Shown: positions 1-9,263, numbered from the stretch's first letter. The stretch is DNA of 64,000 nt from Rhizobacter sp. Root404 (GCF_001425865.1 NZ_LMDS01000005.1:870890-934889); one strand, 5' to 3'. Notes: generated by a model from the sequence alone, not told the origin. Made by a program: numbers and translations.

Positions 1-1241
1 GACGTCAGCAGTCTCATACCGACCAGCTCGTCGGCAACACCAGGCCAGCCGAGCAGGGCATCGGCCTCTTGAAAGGTCGGCATGGCGCACACGACACGAT
101 GCAACTCGAGGACCATATCCATGTCGTAGCCGTCGTCGCTCGGTTTACAAGCGTCGATGTTTTCAGCAGCCAGCAGTTCGTTCAGCGAAACCAACTTCAA
201 GTTCAAATGCTCGGCAAGCTCCGGCAGGTTCAAGATGCGCGGCATGCGACTGCCGAAGGTCTCTCCTGCTGTGGGGTAAAGGGGCTTGTCGGTACCCCAG
301 CACAACATCGCGCTGACGTCCTGGGTCAGGTTGACGTCGCTACAGGCTTCGCGCAACAGGCGCACTCGCTCGTCGCGAACAAGCCACGAGGCGTATGGCC
401 AACGCGCCAACGCGAGGGAGCGCAAGGCGTCGGCGTCCAGTCGACCATCGACAACGGCGGAGCCCAACCGCCGCAAGGCCTGGACCCGGCGTGCAAGGGG
501 GAGAGTCTCCAGACCCTTCTTAAGGCCGTACTCCGTGCTTTCGCCGAAGGCCGGTAGCAGCATCAAGCGAAGCAGGCCCGATAGCTCCTGCGGCTCGAGG
601 GGAATCGTGTATGCGGCCGTTCCAAAGGCGCACGTGCGCGGCTCCTGTACCAGGCGCGCCGCCATTACGACTACCTCTTCGACCGCCGAGGGGGCCGCTG
701 CATCGAGCGCAGCGGCGCAGGCGAGGCACCGGCTCAGCTGAGTTCTGTTGAATCCCAGGGCCACGCTGCAGGCCGGGCAGCGGTCCAGCAGCCGAACGGC
801 ATGCCGGGTGCACACAGGTGCTTGGACGAACTCCCAGTCGACGCGTGCAAATCCGGCGTCACGCAAGCAGGGTCCACAGATAGCCTGAACTCGTCGAGAA
901 CGGCTGTGCTCCGGCCATTCGTAGGCGCCGTGCAAGACTCGGACTTCTGTGCCGCCGTCGATTGCGGAGCTCAGCGTCGTGACTCGAAAGTGGTCAAGTG
1001 CTCCGGCGGGCGAGCGCGTCACACGCTCCAACGTCTGCAGGGCAGCGGTGCTTTGCGCAAGGTCATGAATCGAAGTGACCGGTGAGCCTCCACACTCTGC
1101 CAGGAGCCGAAACAGGTCCGCCATGCGCGGGACGACGTTCTCGGCGCAATGCCACTGGACGAAACTGGCCAGGCTCTCGGCAGGAAGCAGCGCGCGACGA
1201 ATGACGAACGAAGGGAAGGTCGGGTTACTGGAATGGAGCAT
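1..1241 (-). CDS. tniQ: TniQ/TnsD-family transposition target-selection protein (C-terminus beyond window)
   Basis: Reading the minus strand from an ATG at 1241 gives 413 uninterrupted codons that run off the left edge. The N-terminus carries the TniQ-type segment (RRALLPAESLASFVQW, residues 15-30). Residues 122-175 hold a zinc cluster of the family type: ICGPC, CTRH, CPAC and CLAC. TniQ/TnsD proteins recognise the target site and recruit the TnsC ATPase. The gene starts about 20 bases after the tnsC stop, so it is the last visible gene of a tnsA-tnsB-tnsC-tniQ operon. The C-terminal DNA-recognition half is not in the window, so the target class (tRNA, attachment gene or CRISPR-guided) cannot be told. 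The assignment rests on the zinc motif and the gene order. Confidence 0.85.
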   Translation of the reverse strand, partial: MLHSSNPTFPSFVIRRALLPAESLASFVQWHCAENVVPRMADLFRLLAECGGSPVTSIHDLAQSTAALQTLERVTRSPAGALDHFRVTTLSSAIDGGTEVRVLHGAYEWPEHSRSRRVQAICGPCLRDAGFARVDWEFVQAPVCTRHAVRLLDRCPACSVALGFNRTQLSRCLACAAALDAAAPSAVEEVVVMAARLVQEPRTCAFGTAAYTIPLEPQELSGLLRLMLLPAFGESTEYGLKKGLETLPLARRVQALRRLGSAVVDGRLDADALRSLALARWPYASWLVRDERVRLLREACSDVNLTQDVSAMLCWGTDKPLYPTAGETFGSRMPRILNLPELAEHLNLKLVSLNELLAAENIDACKPSDDGYDMDMVLELHRVVCAMPTFQEADALLGWPGVADELVGMRLLT

Positions 1242-1261
1242 GTCGTACGAAAGCGCTGCGG

Positions 1262-2248
1262 TCAGGTAACGTCTGATTTGGTCAGCCGCGCGTTCAGCTG
1301 CGCGGCCAGCGACGTCACTGTGTCGATGGGAAGCGAAAAGGGGTCGTGCTTGTCGTGCCGAAGCCGGCGCGGCGCGACGGCGCGCCACGCGGCGCTGAAA
1401 TGCACAGGCCCGACGGACGCGGCGCCGGCAATGGCGCCGTTGGCGCATGCCCGACGCACCAAGCTGACCAAGCGGCCGAACGAACCTTGGCCACCGAGAT
1501 AGAGGCGCTTGAGCATGTCACGGGAAGCCAGCGCGTACCCCGGCGCGCAGACGAGTACGGCGTCCATCGCCTCGAGCACCTCGCGCAGGTCGAGTAGGTC
1601 GTCGTTCAAGTCGAGCCGCAGGTCCTCGAGATACTCGCGTTGCTCGAAGCGCATCGGCAGGCCGTCGCTGCCGTCAAGGAAGGCATCGACAGAGAGTGGG
1701 CCCATGGCGATGATGGGTTTCGGATAGGCCGATACGACGGTCTTCAGGGTAGAGGCCATGGCGACGCGCTTGTTTCCGCTTTTTCCTTCGAACGCGTGGT
1801 GCAGTTCGTCTAGCCCCAGGCCCAGGGCGTCACTGCGGGCCGCTGCCAACTTCTTGAACCGCTCTTCGAGTTGCCCGCGCGTCCCCGATTGCGACACCGG
1901 GTCACCGTGCGCTGCGAGCAGCATCTGCAGTAGGTCTCGGGGAGTCGTTTCCGACGACAGCGTCACGATGGGCAGCGGACTGGGCTGTTCCGGCGAGCGC
2001 TGCAACTGCCGCCGCAGCGCACCCTCGAAGTGACGCAGCGTGGTTGTCTTCCCGGCACCGCTGTCTCCCAGCAAAGCGAAGCCTTGATGACTACACGCAT
2101 GCCGTGAGGCCATGAACAGGCCCTCCATGGCCTTCAGGGCTGCGCCATGGCGCCGTGTCTTGACATAGACCGCGTTCAGTCGCGCATAAGCACACTTGAG
2201 CGGACCGTCGGGCAGGTCGGGCCGCAGGTCAAGTTCGGCAACGCTCAC
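1262..2248 (-). CDS. tnsC: TnsC/TniB-like AAA+ transposition ATPase
   Basis: This is the transposition regulator that links target-bound TniQ to the TnsAB transposase using ATP. A Walker A motif (GDSGAGKTT, about residues 61-69) and a Walker B motif (GLGLDE, about 143-148) are intact, and the 328-residue length is normal for TniB-type proteins, which are shorter than Tn7 TnsC. I chose the GTG at 2248 because GGAG lies 7 bases upstream; an in-frame TTG at 2284 has no such site. The gene lies between the broken tnsB (139 bases upstream) and tniQ, all on the minus strand. It shows no damage, so it may still be functional although its tnsB partner is not. Confidence 0.88.
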   Translation of the reverse strand: MSVAELDLRPDLPDGPLKCAYARLNAVYVKTRRHGAALKAMEGLFMASRHACSHQGFALLGDSGAGKTTTLRHFEGALRRQLQRSPEQPSPLPIVTLSSETTPRDLLQMLLAAHGDPVSQSGTRGQLEERFKKLAAARSDALGLGLDELHHAFEGKSGNKRVAMASTLKTVVSAYPKPIIAMGPLSVDAFLDGSDGLPMRFEQREYLEDLRLDLNDDLLDLREVLEAMDAVLVCAPGYALASRDMLKRLYLGGQGSFGRLVSLVRRACANGAIAGAASVGPVHFSAAWRAVAPRRLRHDKHDPFSLPIDTVTSLAAQLNARLTKSDVT

Positions 2249-2387
2249 GGTTTGTCTCCGGTCAGCAGAGAGCGCAGACGCCAATCGCTTTGGGCCGCAG
2301 TCGCGGTAGCCTGCGCGAGCGCCACCCTACCGGATGGCCTCGACGCTGAACAACGTTGACGCCATGGCAGAGCAGCGTTCGCGGTAC

Positions 2388-4682
2388 TCACTGCGTGCTC
2401 TCCGCAAACACCTTGCTGAGCATGCTGTCCAGGTCGCCGGCTGCTTCGGGCGTCGGTCCCGTTGCGGCGGGTACTTCGTCTTCAAGTTCGACAGCCTGAG
2501 ACTGCCGCAGCAGTTCGGCTTCCATGCGACGCAAGGTCTTCTTTCCTTCGCGCGCCGCGAGCTGGTAGGTGGCCATCAACTTGGCCTCCGCCAGTGCCAG
2601 CGACCGCCTGTCGTCAGGACTGAAATTCATCGTCCGGGCCTGCTGGCGCGCGGCGAGGTGGTACGACAGCGTGCGCGGCCAGACGAACTCATCGACGCAA
2701 TCAACCGAGATGATTTCCTCGGTGACAGGCCGCAGCACTTTGATGGTCTTCAAGTTCAGCGGGTTTACCTTGAAGGTCAGCCGCGTGCCTTGAGGAACGC
2801 GGTTCCACAGTTGCCCCAGCGCGGTGTTCTGATACTGCAGCCCCGCGAACGTCAGGCCGGTCTGGCGCACGGTCGCGACGCGAGTCAGCGCGCAGGCGGC
2901 ATCGAACTCGTCCATCGACAGGGGAAGCCGGACCGGCCATTCCGCGATGCCACGCAGGTAGCGACGCGTCGGCGTACCGTCCTTCGTGCGACGAGGAGAC
3001 TGGTTGTGCACCGTGCGGATGTACTGTTCGAGCAGCAGTTCGAAGGTTTCAATCGTGAACGTCGCGTCGTCGCGGCCGCTGTAGTTCAGGTCGCTCGTCG
3101 GTTTGCCCAATGTCGTGCCAGGAAGCCAGTGGATGAATCGCGTGTTCAGGGTCCGACCGAACCGCTCGATAACGCCCTTGTACCAAGGCGAGCGTGCCGG
3201 TGTGAACAGCAAGTCGATACCCAGCGCCGTGCAGCAATCCTGAACGCCGTGCGAGGTCAGGTCCAGACCATTGTCGACCACCAACTGGTCCATGATTCCG
3301 CAGGCGGGCCAGGGCACCGCATCAAGCTCTTCGCGAAGGCGGGTCTCAATGGTTTCCGCCTTCATTTGTGTCCCACAGGTAGCCACAGGAAGTCGACCGG
3401 GACGACCTCGGCGTCATAGCAGCCTCCGGCGCGGACGCGATGCCATCGGGTGCTGTCGGCCGGCTGACCGCCGAAAGTGTAGAAAGAGTTCAGAGGATGC
3501 TGGTGCATAGGTGTGCTTCGCGGGGTGAGGATGCCGCTCATGCAGCGGCTCGGCCGGCGCGATGGCGCCGGCAGGGTCATAGGTAAAGGGCAGGCTTAGT
3601 TCGGCTACTTGGGCAGGATGGCGTGCCGAAGCGCCGCCAGCACTGACGCCGCCGACGGCGGCGCGTACGTCAGGTGGTAGCCGACCACCATGCCCGAGTA
3701 GTGGTCGACTGCCAGCGTCAACCAGGGGCGGCCCATCGGCGCGCCGGTTCGACTGCAAACCAAATGCACATCACACAGGAAATGGTCGAGTTCGACACGC
3801 TGCAATGGACGCGTGGTGACAACACCGGCGGCGCGCGGCTTGCGTTTGGCGTTGGCGACAACCGCTCCATGGCGGGCGCGCATCAGCTGATAACGGTCGA
3901 CTGTCAAGGCGATACGGCGAACCGTCTCACGACCGACCCGGAAAGGTTTGAATTCAAACGACACGGCTGAACCCCTTCGAAGTGGGCTTGGCTGGTTGCT
4001 GTGGCAGCCGCGCGAGGAATTCCTCTACGGGGTGTTCGTCGCCCTCTTTGCTGATGAACGTGTGATATCCGAGTTCTTTGGCGACGTGCGCCAGTGCCTC
4101 ATTCATCACGCCGTTCAAGGTCGCGTGCTTGGTGCGACCCAACAAGTCTTCAATCTGTTGGCGCAAAAGCTCTTGTGCCTTGAGTTCGATGCGGGGCTTC
4201 CGTTGACGGATGGCGCCCGCGTCCTGCAGGAACACTCCGGTGTCATAGTTCGACAGCACCAGTCGCCGTACCCATCGGTAAACCGAGTGGGACGAAGGCG
4301 GACGGCTGTCATTGATTCGCGCGGCGACTTCTTCGATGGCAGTCCGAAGCCGAGCGCTGAGCGGGCCGACCGGATAGAGATGGACGCTGGCCCTGGCGTA
4401 CGCGGCGCGGCGTGCGACACAAAGGCTTTGGTCGCGAGACAGCCGCCTCAACGTGGGCTGACGTGTCGGTGTGTGCTTGACCTGGGTATCCGCAGCCACG
4501 GACAGTCGTCCGTTCATGCGCATCAGAGCCAGTTCAGATGCACTGAAGTCGACTTTTGCATCGGACAGCGGATTGCGCAGGCGGACCTGACCCGTTCGCT
4601 CGTCGAACGAGTGGACGACCATCTGGATGCCGTTGATAACGTACTCCGAGTCGACCGAAAACGAGAGGGGCGGGGACTTCAT
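2388..4682 (-). pseudogene. tnsB: tnsB/tniA-like DDE transposase, disrupted
   Basis: A Mu/Tn7-type transposase is spread over three reading frames. Bases 4682-3954 encode the N-terminal DNA-binding part; the ATG overlaps the tnsA stop in an ATGA. Bases 3964-3605 carry the first catalytic Asp (RVELDHF) and the conserved GRPWLTLAVD. Bases 3362-2388 carry the second Asp (VVDNGLD) and the Glu (WYKGVIERF). The first break is a frameshift near 3960. The second is an insertion of about 245 bases: the protein reads RHAILPK, stops, and resumes as KAETIETR exactly where family members are continuous. The whole DDE triad is recognisable but not in one frame, so TnsB is probably inactive unless the breaks are bypassed or are sequencing errors. 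Confidence 0.8.
3363..3607. other. ~245 bp insertion inside tnsB
   Basis: This segment separates two pieces of tnsB that should be contiguous. On the minus strand it is bounded by AAG on both sides (3608-3610 and 3360-3362), which could be a 3-bp duplication or chance. It contains no convincing ORF. It has two strong hairpins on the minus strand: GCCGGCGC/GCGCCGGC with a four-base loop and GCCGCT/AGCGGC. No good terminal inverted repeats were found, only GTAGCC near one edge and GGCTAC near the other. It could be a small non-autonomous element or a structured remnant; its identity is unknown. Confidence 0.5.
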
Positions 4683-5317
4683 GACGGCAGCCTCCAGACC
4701 GGCGTCGCGTCGCATAGGCGGGCACTCTCGAGGTCGACGCCGAGTTCCTGGTCCCAAAGCATCCGATACAAACTACCAAGGTCTGCAGTGCCGACCCGTT
4801 CTCGAAGCTCCCCCAGACCGGTCCCCTCACCGTCGCCGACAGCGGCCAGGACCCTCTCGCGCAGAGCCTGGCTGCGGGCCCACGCCGAATAGCGCTTCAG
4901 CGTGCGCAGGTTGTCCATGCGAAAGCCGCGCCGCAGCTGGTCGGATTCGACGATATCGAATTCGTACCCCGAGTTAGTCAACTGCGTTCGGGCGGCGTCG
5001 AGCTTCCGGACCATATCCAGCTCCGGTGGCGACTCGGAGTGCTTGAACTCGCGAAAACCGATGACGCCGCTGTGACGCACGTATCTCACGTCCGGGGTGT
5101 ATTTGCGCGCAACGCCGTCCACGACCAGTTCGAGCGTGACGGGCTGGACCTGGAAACTCATGATGCCTTTGTCGTATTCCAAGTCAACGAGCCCATCGGC
5201 TTCCACCGACGACTCGGTCGGAGCGATTCCCAAGGCCTTTGCTGAGGCCACGACCTCCAAAACCCTTAACCGTCCGGCGTTGGTGACCACTCTGGTCGCC
5301 GTCCTTCTCTTTGCCAT
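4679..5317 (-). CDS. tnsA: TnsA-like transposon endonuclease
   Basis: TnsA cuts the 5' strands at transposon ends and partners TnsB for cut-and-paste transposition. The 212-residue product has the PD-(D/E)XK arrangement expected of TnsA: Glu48 (LEYDKG), Asp76 (KYTPDVRY), then Glu90-Phe-Lys92 (GFREFKH). The ATG at 5317 is chosen because AGGAG lies 7 bases upstream; the open frame continues upstream to 5476 but without a better start. It is the first gene of the tns operon and overlaps tnsB by four bases (ATGA). The presence of TnsA puts this operon with Tn7-like rather than Tn5053-like elements. The catalytic residues look intact. Confidence 0.82.
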   Translation of the reverse strand: MAKRRTATRVVTNAGRLRVLEVVASAKALGIAPTESSVEADGLVDLEYDKGIMSFQVQPVTLELVVDGVARKYTPDVRYVRHSGVIGFREFKHSESPPELDMVRKLDAARTQLTNSGYEFDIVESDQLRRGFRMDNLRTLKRYSAWARSQALRERVLAAVGDGEGTGLGELRERVGTADLGSLYRMLWDQELGVDLESARLCDATPVWRLPS

Positions 5318-5370
5318 TCGCATACTCCTATCGAAATATTGGACTTGCGAATCATCGGCCATTCCGCAGG

Positions 5371-5398
5371 GTTGGCAAGGCAACTTGATATTGCCAAC
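5371..5398. promoter_or_regulatory. Inverted repeat upstream of tnsA (candidate operator or TnsB site pair)
   Basis: GTTGGCAA (5371-5378) and TTGCCAAC (5391-5398) form perfect 8-bp arms separated by 12 bases, 54-81 bases upstream of the tnsA start. GTTGGCA is also the core of the repeats at the putative transposon R end (21,102-21,153), so the site may bind TnsB and autoregulate the operon. This is inference from shared sequence only. Confidence 0.4.
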
Positions 5399-5450
5399 TT
5401 CGGTTTCCGGACGAGCGTCACGATTATCTTTGAAATGCATCGCAAGTGCC

Positions 5451-5779
5451 TGTCGTGCATGACATATGTACGCCAACCTCAGCGCAAAATGCAGTACACT
5501 ACGCGTAGAAGTTGTGGGTATTAAATACTATAGCAACCGTAATCCGGTTCCCAATAAAAAGTCGGCTTGGTAAAAGAACTTCGTGTTTTTATGATTTAGC
5601 CGTCCTGCTTGCCAAGCTAAAGAATAGCTACTAAAGGGACCGGTCGATATTTAGAAATCGTTAGAAGCTGGATAAGACCAACCCTTTCGGCTAACCACGG
5701 GTGTTCTATATCAATCGGTAGTTCCTTAAAAATCTCCTTTTGGGTGAGTGTGCTTTTAGCTGACTTTTGCTGGGCCACG
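5451..5779. repeat. Putative Tn7-like left end: TGTCG tip plus dispersed TnsB-type sites
   Basis: The plus strand at 5451 reads TGTCGTGCATGAC and then GCCAAC at 5472. The reverse complement of 21,146-21,172 reads TGTCGAAACATGAC followed by GCCAACG. Matching blocks are TGTCG, CATGAC and GCCAAC at nearly equal spacing. A second site at 5595-5616 (TTTAGC...TGCTTGCCAA) resembles the R-end repeat TAGCCATGCTTGCCAACG. A weaker third lies at 5756-5777 (TTTAGC...TGCTGGGCCA). Wide spacing of three sites resembles the L end of Tn7. The segment is clearly AT-richer than its surroundings. Confidence 0.45.
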
Positions 5780-6333
5780 CCGAGCCAATCAAGTTCCGAA
5801 CAGACCAACGCCATATCAGGGCCGTAGGGGACGACAGTCGTCAAGGTGCAGGGGCGCACGCCACCATCACATCTGTGATGTATCGCTGTAACGTCTGTTA
5901 TCGCTGTCCCGCAGAGGGTTCCAGCGCTACGACAAGAGACGGGAGGTAAGAGCGCGCAGCGTGGAACAAAGAGGTTCGCGCTTCGTTGTTTTGCCGAAAG
6001 TGACGGTGCGACAACGGCTTAGGCAGCTAGAAGCGTGTGGTGCCGTCGGATGGCCGTTCGCAGGTAAAGATTCGAGGCTTAGGCTAAAGCCCGACGCAGG
6101 CCGCAGCCCAGCATTCGCTCGAATGCGATAACGCAGTTTTCTTGGTTCGGCTGTCTTCTGTGCTCGGCGTCGACCTGAACGAGGCGGTCAAACACAAGCT
6201 TGATTCGAACGCTCAAAAGTACCCGTCCGGGGACTCCACGCCGAAGCGAACATGAGACGCTCCCTCACCGTGGTGATGGACCACAGTAGTCCTTAGCCGC
6301 TCACCAGGCACAGCAGAACAATGAGGGCGAGCG
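5780..6333. other. Stretch without a supported gene
   Basis: This lies between the putative L-end repeats and the DUF3883 gene. No ORF here looks like a real protein. A minus-strand 80-codon ORF (5617-5859) overlaps the repeats and resembles nothing I recognise. The sequence shifts from AT-rich to average composition around 5800. It presumably contains the promoter for the 6334 operon, but I cannot identify -35 and -10 boxes with confidence. Confidence 0.5.
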
Positions 6334-7476
6334 TTGTCTAAGAGCCTTTCTCAATTGCGAAGTCCGGCCTCAGTACAGGCCGCACTCGACGAGTTCGTCA
6401 AGCTCGGAAGGTCTGCCTTCCTTGAACGCTATCAGTTCGGGAAGTCTCGCGACTACCTGGTGCGTGACCCACGGTCTGGGGAGCTGTGTGACTCCAAGGC
6501 GATTGTCGGGGCCGCCTACGGGGTTCAGTTCCCAGAAGAGGGCCCGCTGAAGCCAGAAGACTTCTCTGGCGGGGAAGCTACCGTCGTTCCGAAGCTGCAA
6601 GGCTTAGGCTTCGAGGTGGTTCGCATCGGCGAAGATTGGTCCGCCGAGGAGGTTCAAGCCACGGTCGCCTCGTACTTCGAGATGCTGCGCCTGGAAACGC
6701 TGCAATCCACCTATAAGAAGACCGAGTTCAATGCGGCGCTGCGTCAGCAGCTGAAGAGCCGCAGCAAGGCCTCCGTCGAGCTCAAGCACCAGAACATCAG
6801 CGCGGTGCTCCACAGCATGGAGCTGCCCTTCATTTCGGGCTACAAGCCTCGAAGCAATGTTCAGCTGCTGCTTCGGAAGGCTGTTCAGCAGTTCGTGCTG
6901 GGCCACTCGGACATGGTTCGGCAAGTCGTCGATGCCATGGAGGAGGTGAAAACGCCTGGGGAGAAGACGTTCAAAGCAGTGGTCGTGCAACCCCCGCCGG
7001 TTGAGCTTATAGCCAAGGTGGAGAGTGGTGCGCCACGTGTGAGGCTTCCCCGCAAGGTGGACTTCGCGGCCCGGGATGAATCGAACCGCAAGCTGGGACG
7101 AGCCGGTGAGCAGTGGGCCATTGAGTTCGAACACCAGCGTCTCGCAGACGCTGGTGTTCCTGAACTCCTCCAGCGTCTCGACTGGGTGTCTGACCGGCTA
7201 GGCGACGGCGCAGGGTACGACATCCTTTCCTACGATGCGCCAGGGGAACCGAGGTACATCGAGGTCAAGACAACCAACGGCGCCCACGCCTCGTCGTTCG
7301 TCATCAGCCGAAATGAGTTGGACTTCTCCCAGGAGGCTGGAGACGCCTTCTTCCTGTACCGCCTCTTTCAGTTTCGCCAATCACCATCGCTGTACATGCT
7401 TCGGGGTGACGTCTCCAAGCAATTGCACATCGAGCCAATCGACTACAGAGCGTCATTCAGGCGCGTGATTGGCTGA
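6334..7476 (+). CDS. DUF3883-type PD-(D/E)XK nuclease with ScoMcrA-like N-terminal head domain
   Basis: The 380-residue protein has two recognisable parts. Residues about 5-100 resemble the N-terminal head domain of the type IV restriction enzyme ScoMcrA. Residues about 255-375 match the DUF3883 family and show GYDI (Asp) followed by RYIEVKTT (Glu-x-Lys), the active-site pattern of PD-(D/E)XK nucleases. The middle is helical with no recognised domain. Initiation is taken at TTG 6334 with GAGGG about 8 bases upstream; no in-frame ATG fits better. The HIT gene starts five bases after its stop and overlaps the HNH gene, so the three are one operon. A role in restricting modified or foreign DNA is inferred from the domains and the island context. 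Confidence 0.75.
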   Translation: MSKSLSQLRSPASVQAALDEFVKLGRSAFLERYQFGKSRDYLVRDPRSGELCDSKAIVGAAYGVQFPEEGPLKPEDFSGGEATVVPKLQGLGFEVVRIGEDWSAEEVQATVASYFEMLRLETLQSTYKKTEFNAALRQQLKSRSKASVELKHQNISAVLHSMELPFISGYKPRSNVQLLLRKAVQQFVLGHSDMVRQVVDAMEEVKTPGEKTFKAVVVQPPPVELIAKVESGAPRVRLPRKVDFAARDESNRKLGRAGEQWAIEFEHQRLADAGVPELLQRLDWVSDRLGDGAGYDILSYDAPGEPRYIEVKTTNGAHASSFVISRNELDFSQEAGDAFFLYRLFQFRQSPSLYMLRGDVSKQLHIEPIDYRASFRRVIG

Positions 7477-7481
7477 CGCCC

Positions 7482-7877
7482 ATGACCGAAAGACCCTGTC
7501 TCTTTTGCACCTTGCCTCGTAAGCGCGTCCTCGGCGAGAACGCGCACGCCGTGTGGATTCGCGACGGATTCCCCGTGTCCCCAGGACACAGCTTAGTCAT
7601 CCCAAAGCGCCACATAGGTTCCTACTTCGACACTTCGGAGGCAGAGCGCACGGCTATGCATGCGCTCCTAGTCGAGGCAAAGCGCGCGGTTGATGCCGAA
7701 CTCGGGCCGCAGGGGTACAACATCGGCGTCAACGATAGCCTGGCGGCCGGTCAGACGGTGCCGCACCTGCACATCCACCTCATTCCGCGGTATGCCGGCG
7801 ACGTCGCAGACCCCAGAGGCGGCGTCCGCTGGGTGATTCCGGGCAAGGCGGACTACTGGTCCGGGCAGCAGTCGTGA
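7482..7877 (+). CDS. HIT-family nucleotide hydrolase/transferase
   Basis: This 131-residue protein is a complete histidine-triad domain. The signature HLHIHLIPR (HxHxHxx) lies near residues 93-101, and the upstream helix-strand pattern (SPGHSLVIPKRH) is typical. HIT proteins hydrolyse or transfer nucleoside monophosphates from dinucleotide or nucleotidyl conjugates. Here it is encoded between two predicted nucleases, five bases after one and overlapping the other by four bases. It therefore probably works with them, for example by processing a nucleotide signal or a nucleotidylated intermediate. That role is inference; the family assignment is firm. Confidence 0.88.
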   Translation: MTERPCLFCTLPRKRVLGENAHAVWIRDGFPVSPGHSLVIPKRHIGSYFDTSEAERTAMHALLVEAKRAVDAELGPQGYNIGVNDSLAAGQTVPHLHIHLIPRYAGDVADPRGGVRWVIPGKADYWSGQQS

Positions 7878-8956
7878 CGCACGCGCCACCGCCTTCCGCC
7901 GACACGCAGCTGTCTTTTCTTTCCAGGGTGCAGCGCCTGTTCAACGAAGGCGACTTCACGGCCACGTACAAATGCGCCATGCTCATCGCGTTGGCGGACC
8001 TCGCCGTTGAGCTTGGAAAAGATGATGGCGATGAGCTCTCGCTGACCGTCCGGCAGATTGCAGAGCGGTTCGTGCAGCTGTACTGGCGGCAGGCCACTCC
8101 GTACGGCATCGGCCGACCCGGGGCTGAGCCCGCGGTGCTCAGCCAAAACCTCGGCACTCAGGCAGCGGTCGTCGCTGAAATCGCCGACTTCAGGGCAACG
8201 TGCGGCGTCATGTCTCCGCAGGCTGCGCGCTCGCATCCCAAATACGGGGCGCTGGTCAGCAGCGTGGGCGCAACCGTGTCGGCACAGCCGCTGGCGCGCT
8301 TGCAGAACTTCGGCGGCATCACGGACAAGTTCTTGTACGAGCGCTCAGCAAAAGGCGCTATCAGGCTGAAGCCCGGGGTCGCTTTCTGCCTGCGGCGATT
8401 CCACTCGCTGATTCAGCAACTGGCGCGTACGCGCTGGATTGGCCATGTCAAGGCCAACACAAGAAACCACGGCGTCCTGGGCGACGTTGATGACCTCGAG
8501 GACTTCCTGTTCGCAACGCCACGGCAGTCGCTGCTTCTCTTGGGGGCCGGGCTGCGTAAGATTGACGGAGCGAAGTGCTTCTACTGCGGAGACGTCCTTG
8601 CTGCCTGCGACGTCGACCACTTCATGCCATTCTCGCTGTACTCACGGGACTTGGCGCACAACTTCGTTCTTGCGCACGCCAAATGCAATCGCAGCAAGTC
8701 CGACTCGCTTGCCGCCAGACCTCATCTGGAGAACTGGCTTGAGCGCCTCCTGCGACACAAGGACAACATCTCCGAACTTGGCCAGAAGGTGGGCATCGTC
8801 GTCGACTCGGCGGTGTGCCACCAAGTGGCAGGATGGGGGTACTCGAGCGCCAAGGCCGGAGGTGGACACGCCTGGGTGCACGAAAGGCAGTACGAGCTCA
8901 TCGACGACGGCTACACGGGGCTTCTGGGGGCGGGACGAACCTCGTCGGAGATTTGA
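7874..8956 (+). CDS. HNH endonuclease domain protein
   Basis: This 360-residue protein begins with a GTG that overlaps the HIT stop. The HNH nuclease lies at about residues 235-275: CFYCG, then CDVDHFMPFSL and HNFVLAHAKCNRSKSD, giving a zinc-binding CxxC/C pair and the catalytic Asp-His. The N-terminal 200 residues are helical and unrecognised, and could recognise DNA or bind a partner. The operon context (DUF3883 nuclease, HIT protein) points to a multi-subunit restriction-type defence module. The C-terminal 80 residues are also unassigned. The HNH call is firm; the biological role is inference. Confidence 0.82.
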   Translation: MTHAPPPSADTQLSFLSRVQRLFNEGDFTATYKCAMLIALADLAVELGKDDGDELSLTVRQIAERFVQLYWRQATPYGIGRPGAEPAVLSQNLGTQAAVVAEIADFRATCGVMSPQAARSHPKYGALVSSVGATVSAQPLARLQNFGGITDKFLYERSAKGAIRLKPGVAFCLRRFHSLIQQLARTRWIGHVKANTRNHGVLGDVDDLEDFLFATPRQSLLLLGAGLRKIDGAKCFYCGDVLAACDVDHFMPFSLYSRDLAHNFVLAHAKCNRSKSDSLAARPHLENWLERLLRHKDNISELGQKVGIVVDSAVCHQVAGWGYSSAKAGGGHAWVHERQYELIDDGYTGLLGAGRTSSEI

Positions 8957-9263
8957 ACGGCGCGCCGAAACGTCGCGCCGCGCTCGCGCCGCATGCGACG
9001 TAGCCAAGGAACGCGCGGCTACGGCTCTGGCACCAACACTAACTCCGCCACCTCGACCTCCATTTGCCTTAGTGGTCAGGATGCGCTTCGGCCCGCGCAA
9101 ATGCTTTTCACGCAGCCAGTGTATTGGCTGGGTGAGCCTTCCTGGGCTCGTCGGCGGCTTGAACAGGGTGCGCCTGAGTACGCCGGCAAGTGTCGCGAAC
9201 TGTTTACCCCCGAAGTCGGGGAGAGGGCGCACAAAGGCCAGATTCTCCCTATCCGAAACGACT
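8957..9263. other. Intergenic stretch before the ribbon-helix-helix gene
   Basis: About 300 bases without a plus-strand gene. A long minus-strand ORF crosses the region (8642-9430), but it is antisense to the HNH gene and to the regulator and has no family features. No terminator-like hairpin with a T-run was seen after the HNH stop. Confidence 0.5.

Noticed and set aside
3363..3607. Group I or II intron in tnsB
   Set aside because: The exon boundary lacks the U before the insert expected for group I, no GUGYG-type group II start, and the insert is short. Left as an unidentified insertion.
5617..5859. Minus-strand 80-codon ORF in the AT-rich region beside the L-end repeats
   Set aside because: No ribosome site, no recognisable family, and it overlaps the repeat sites at 5756-5777; probably chance.
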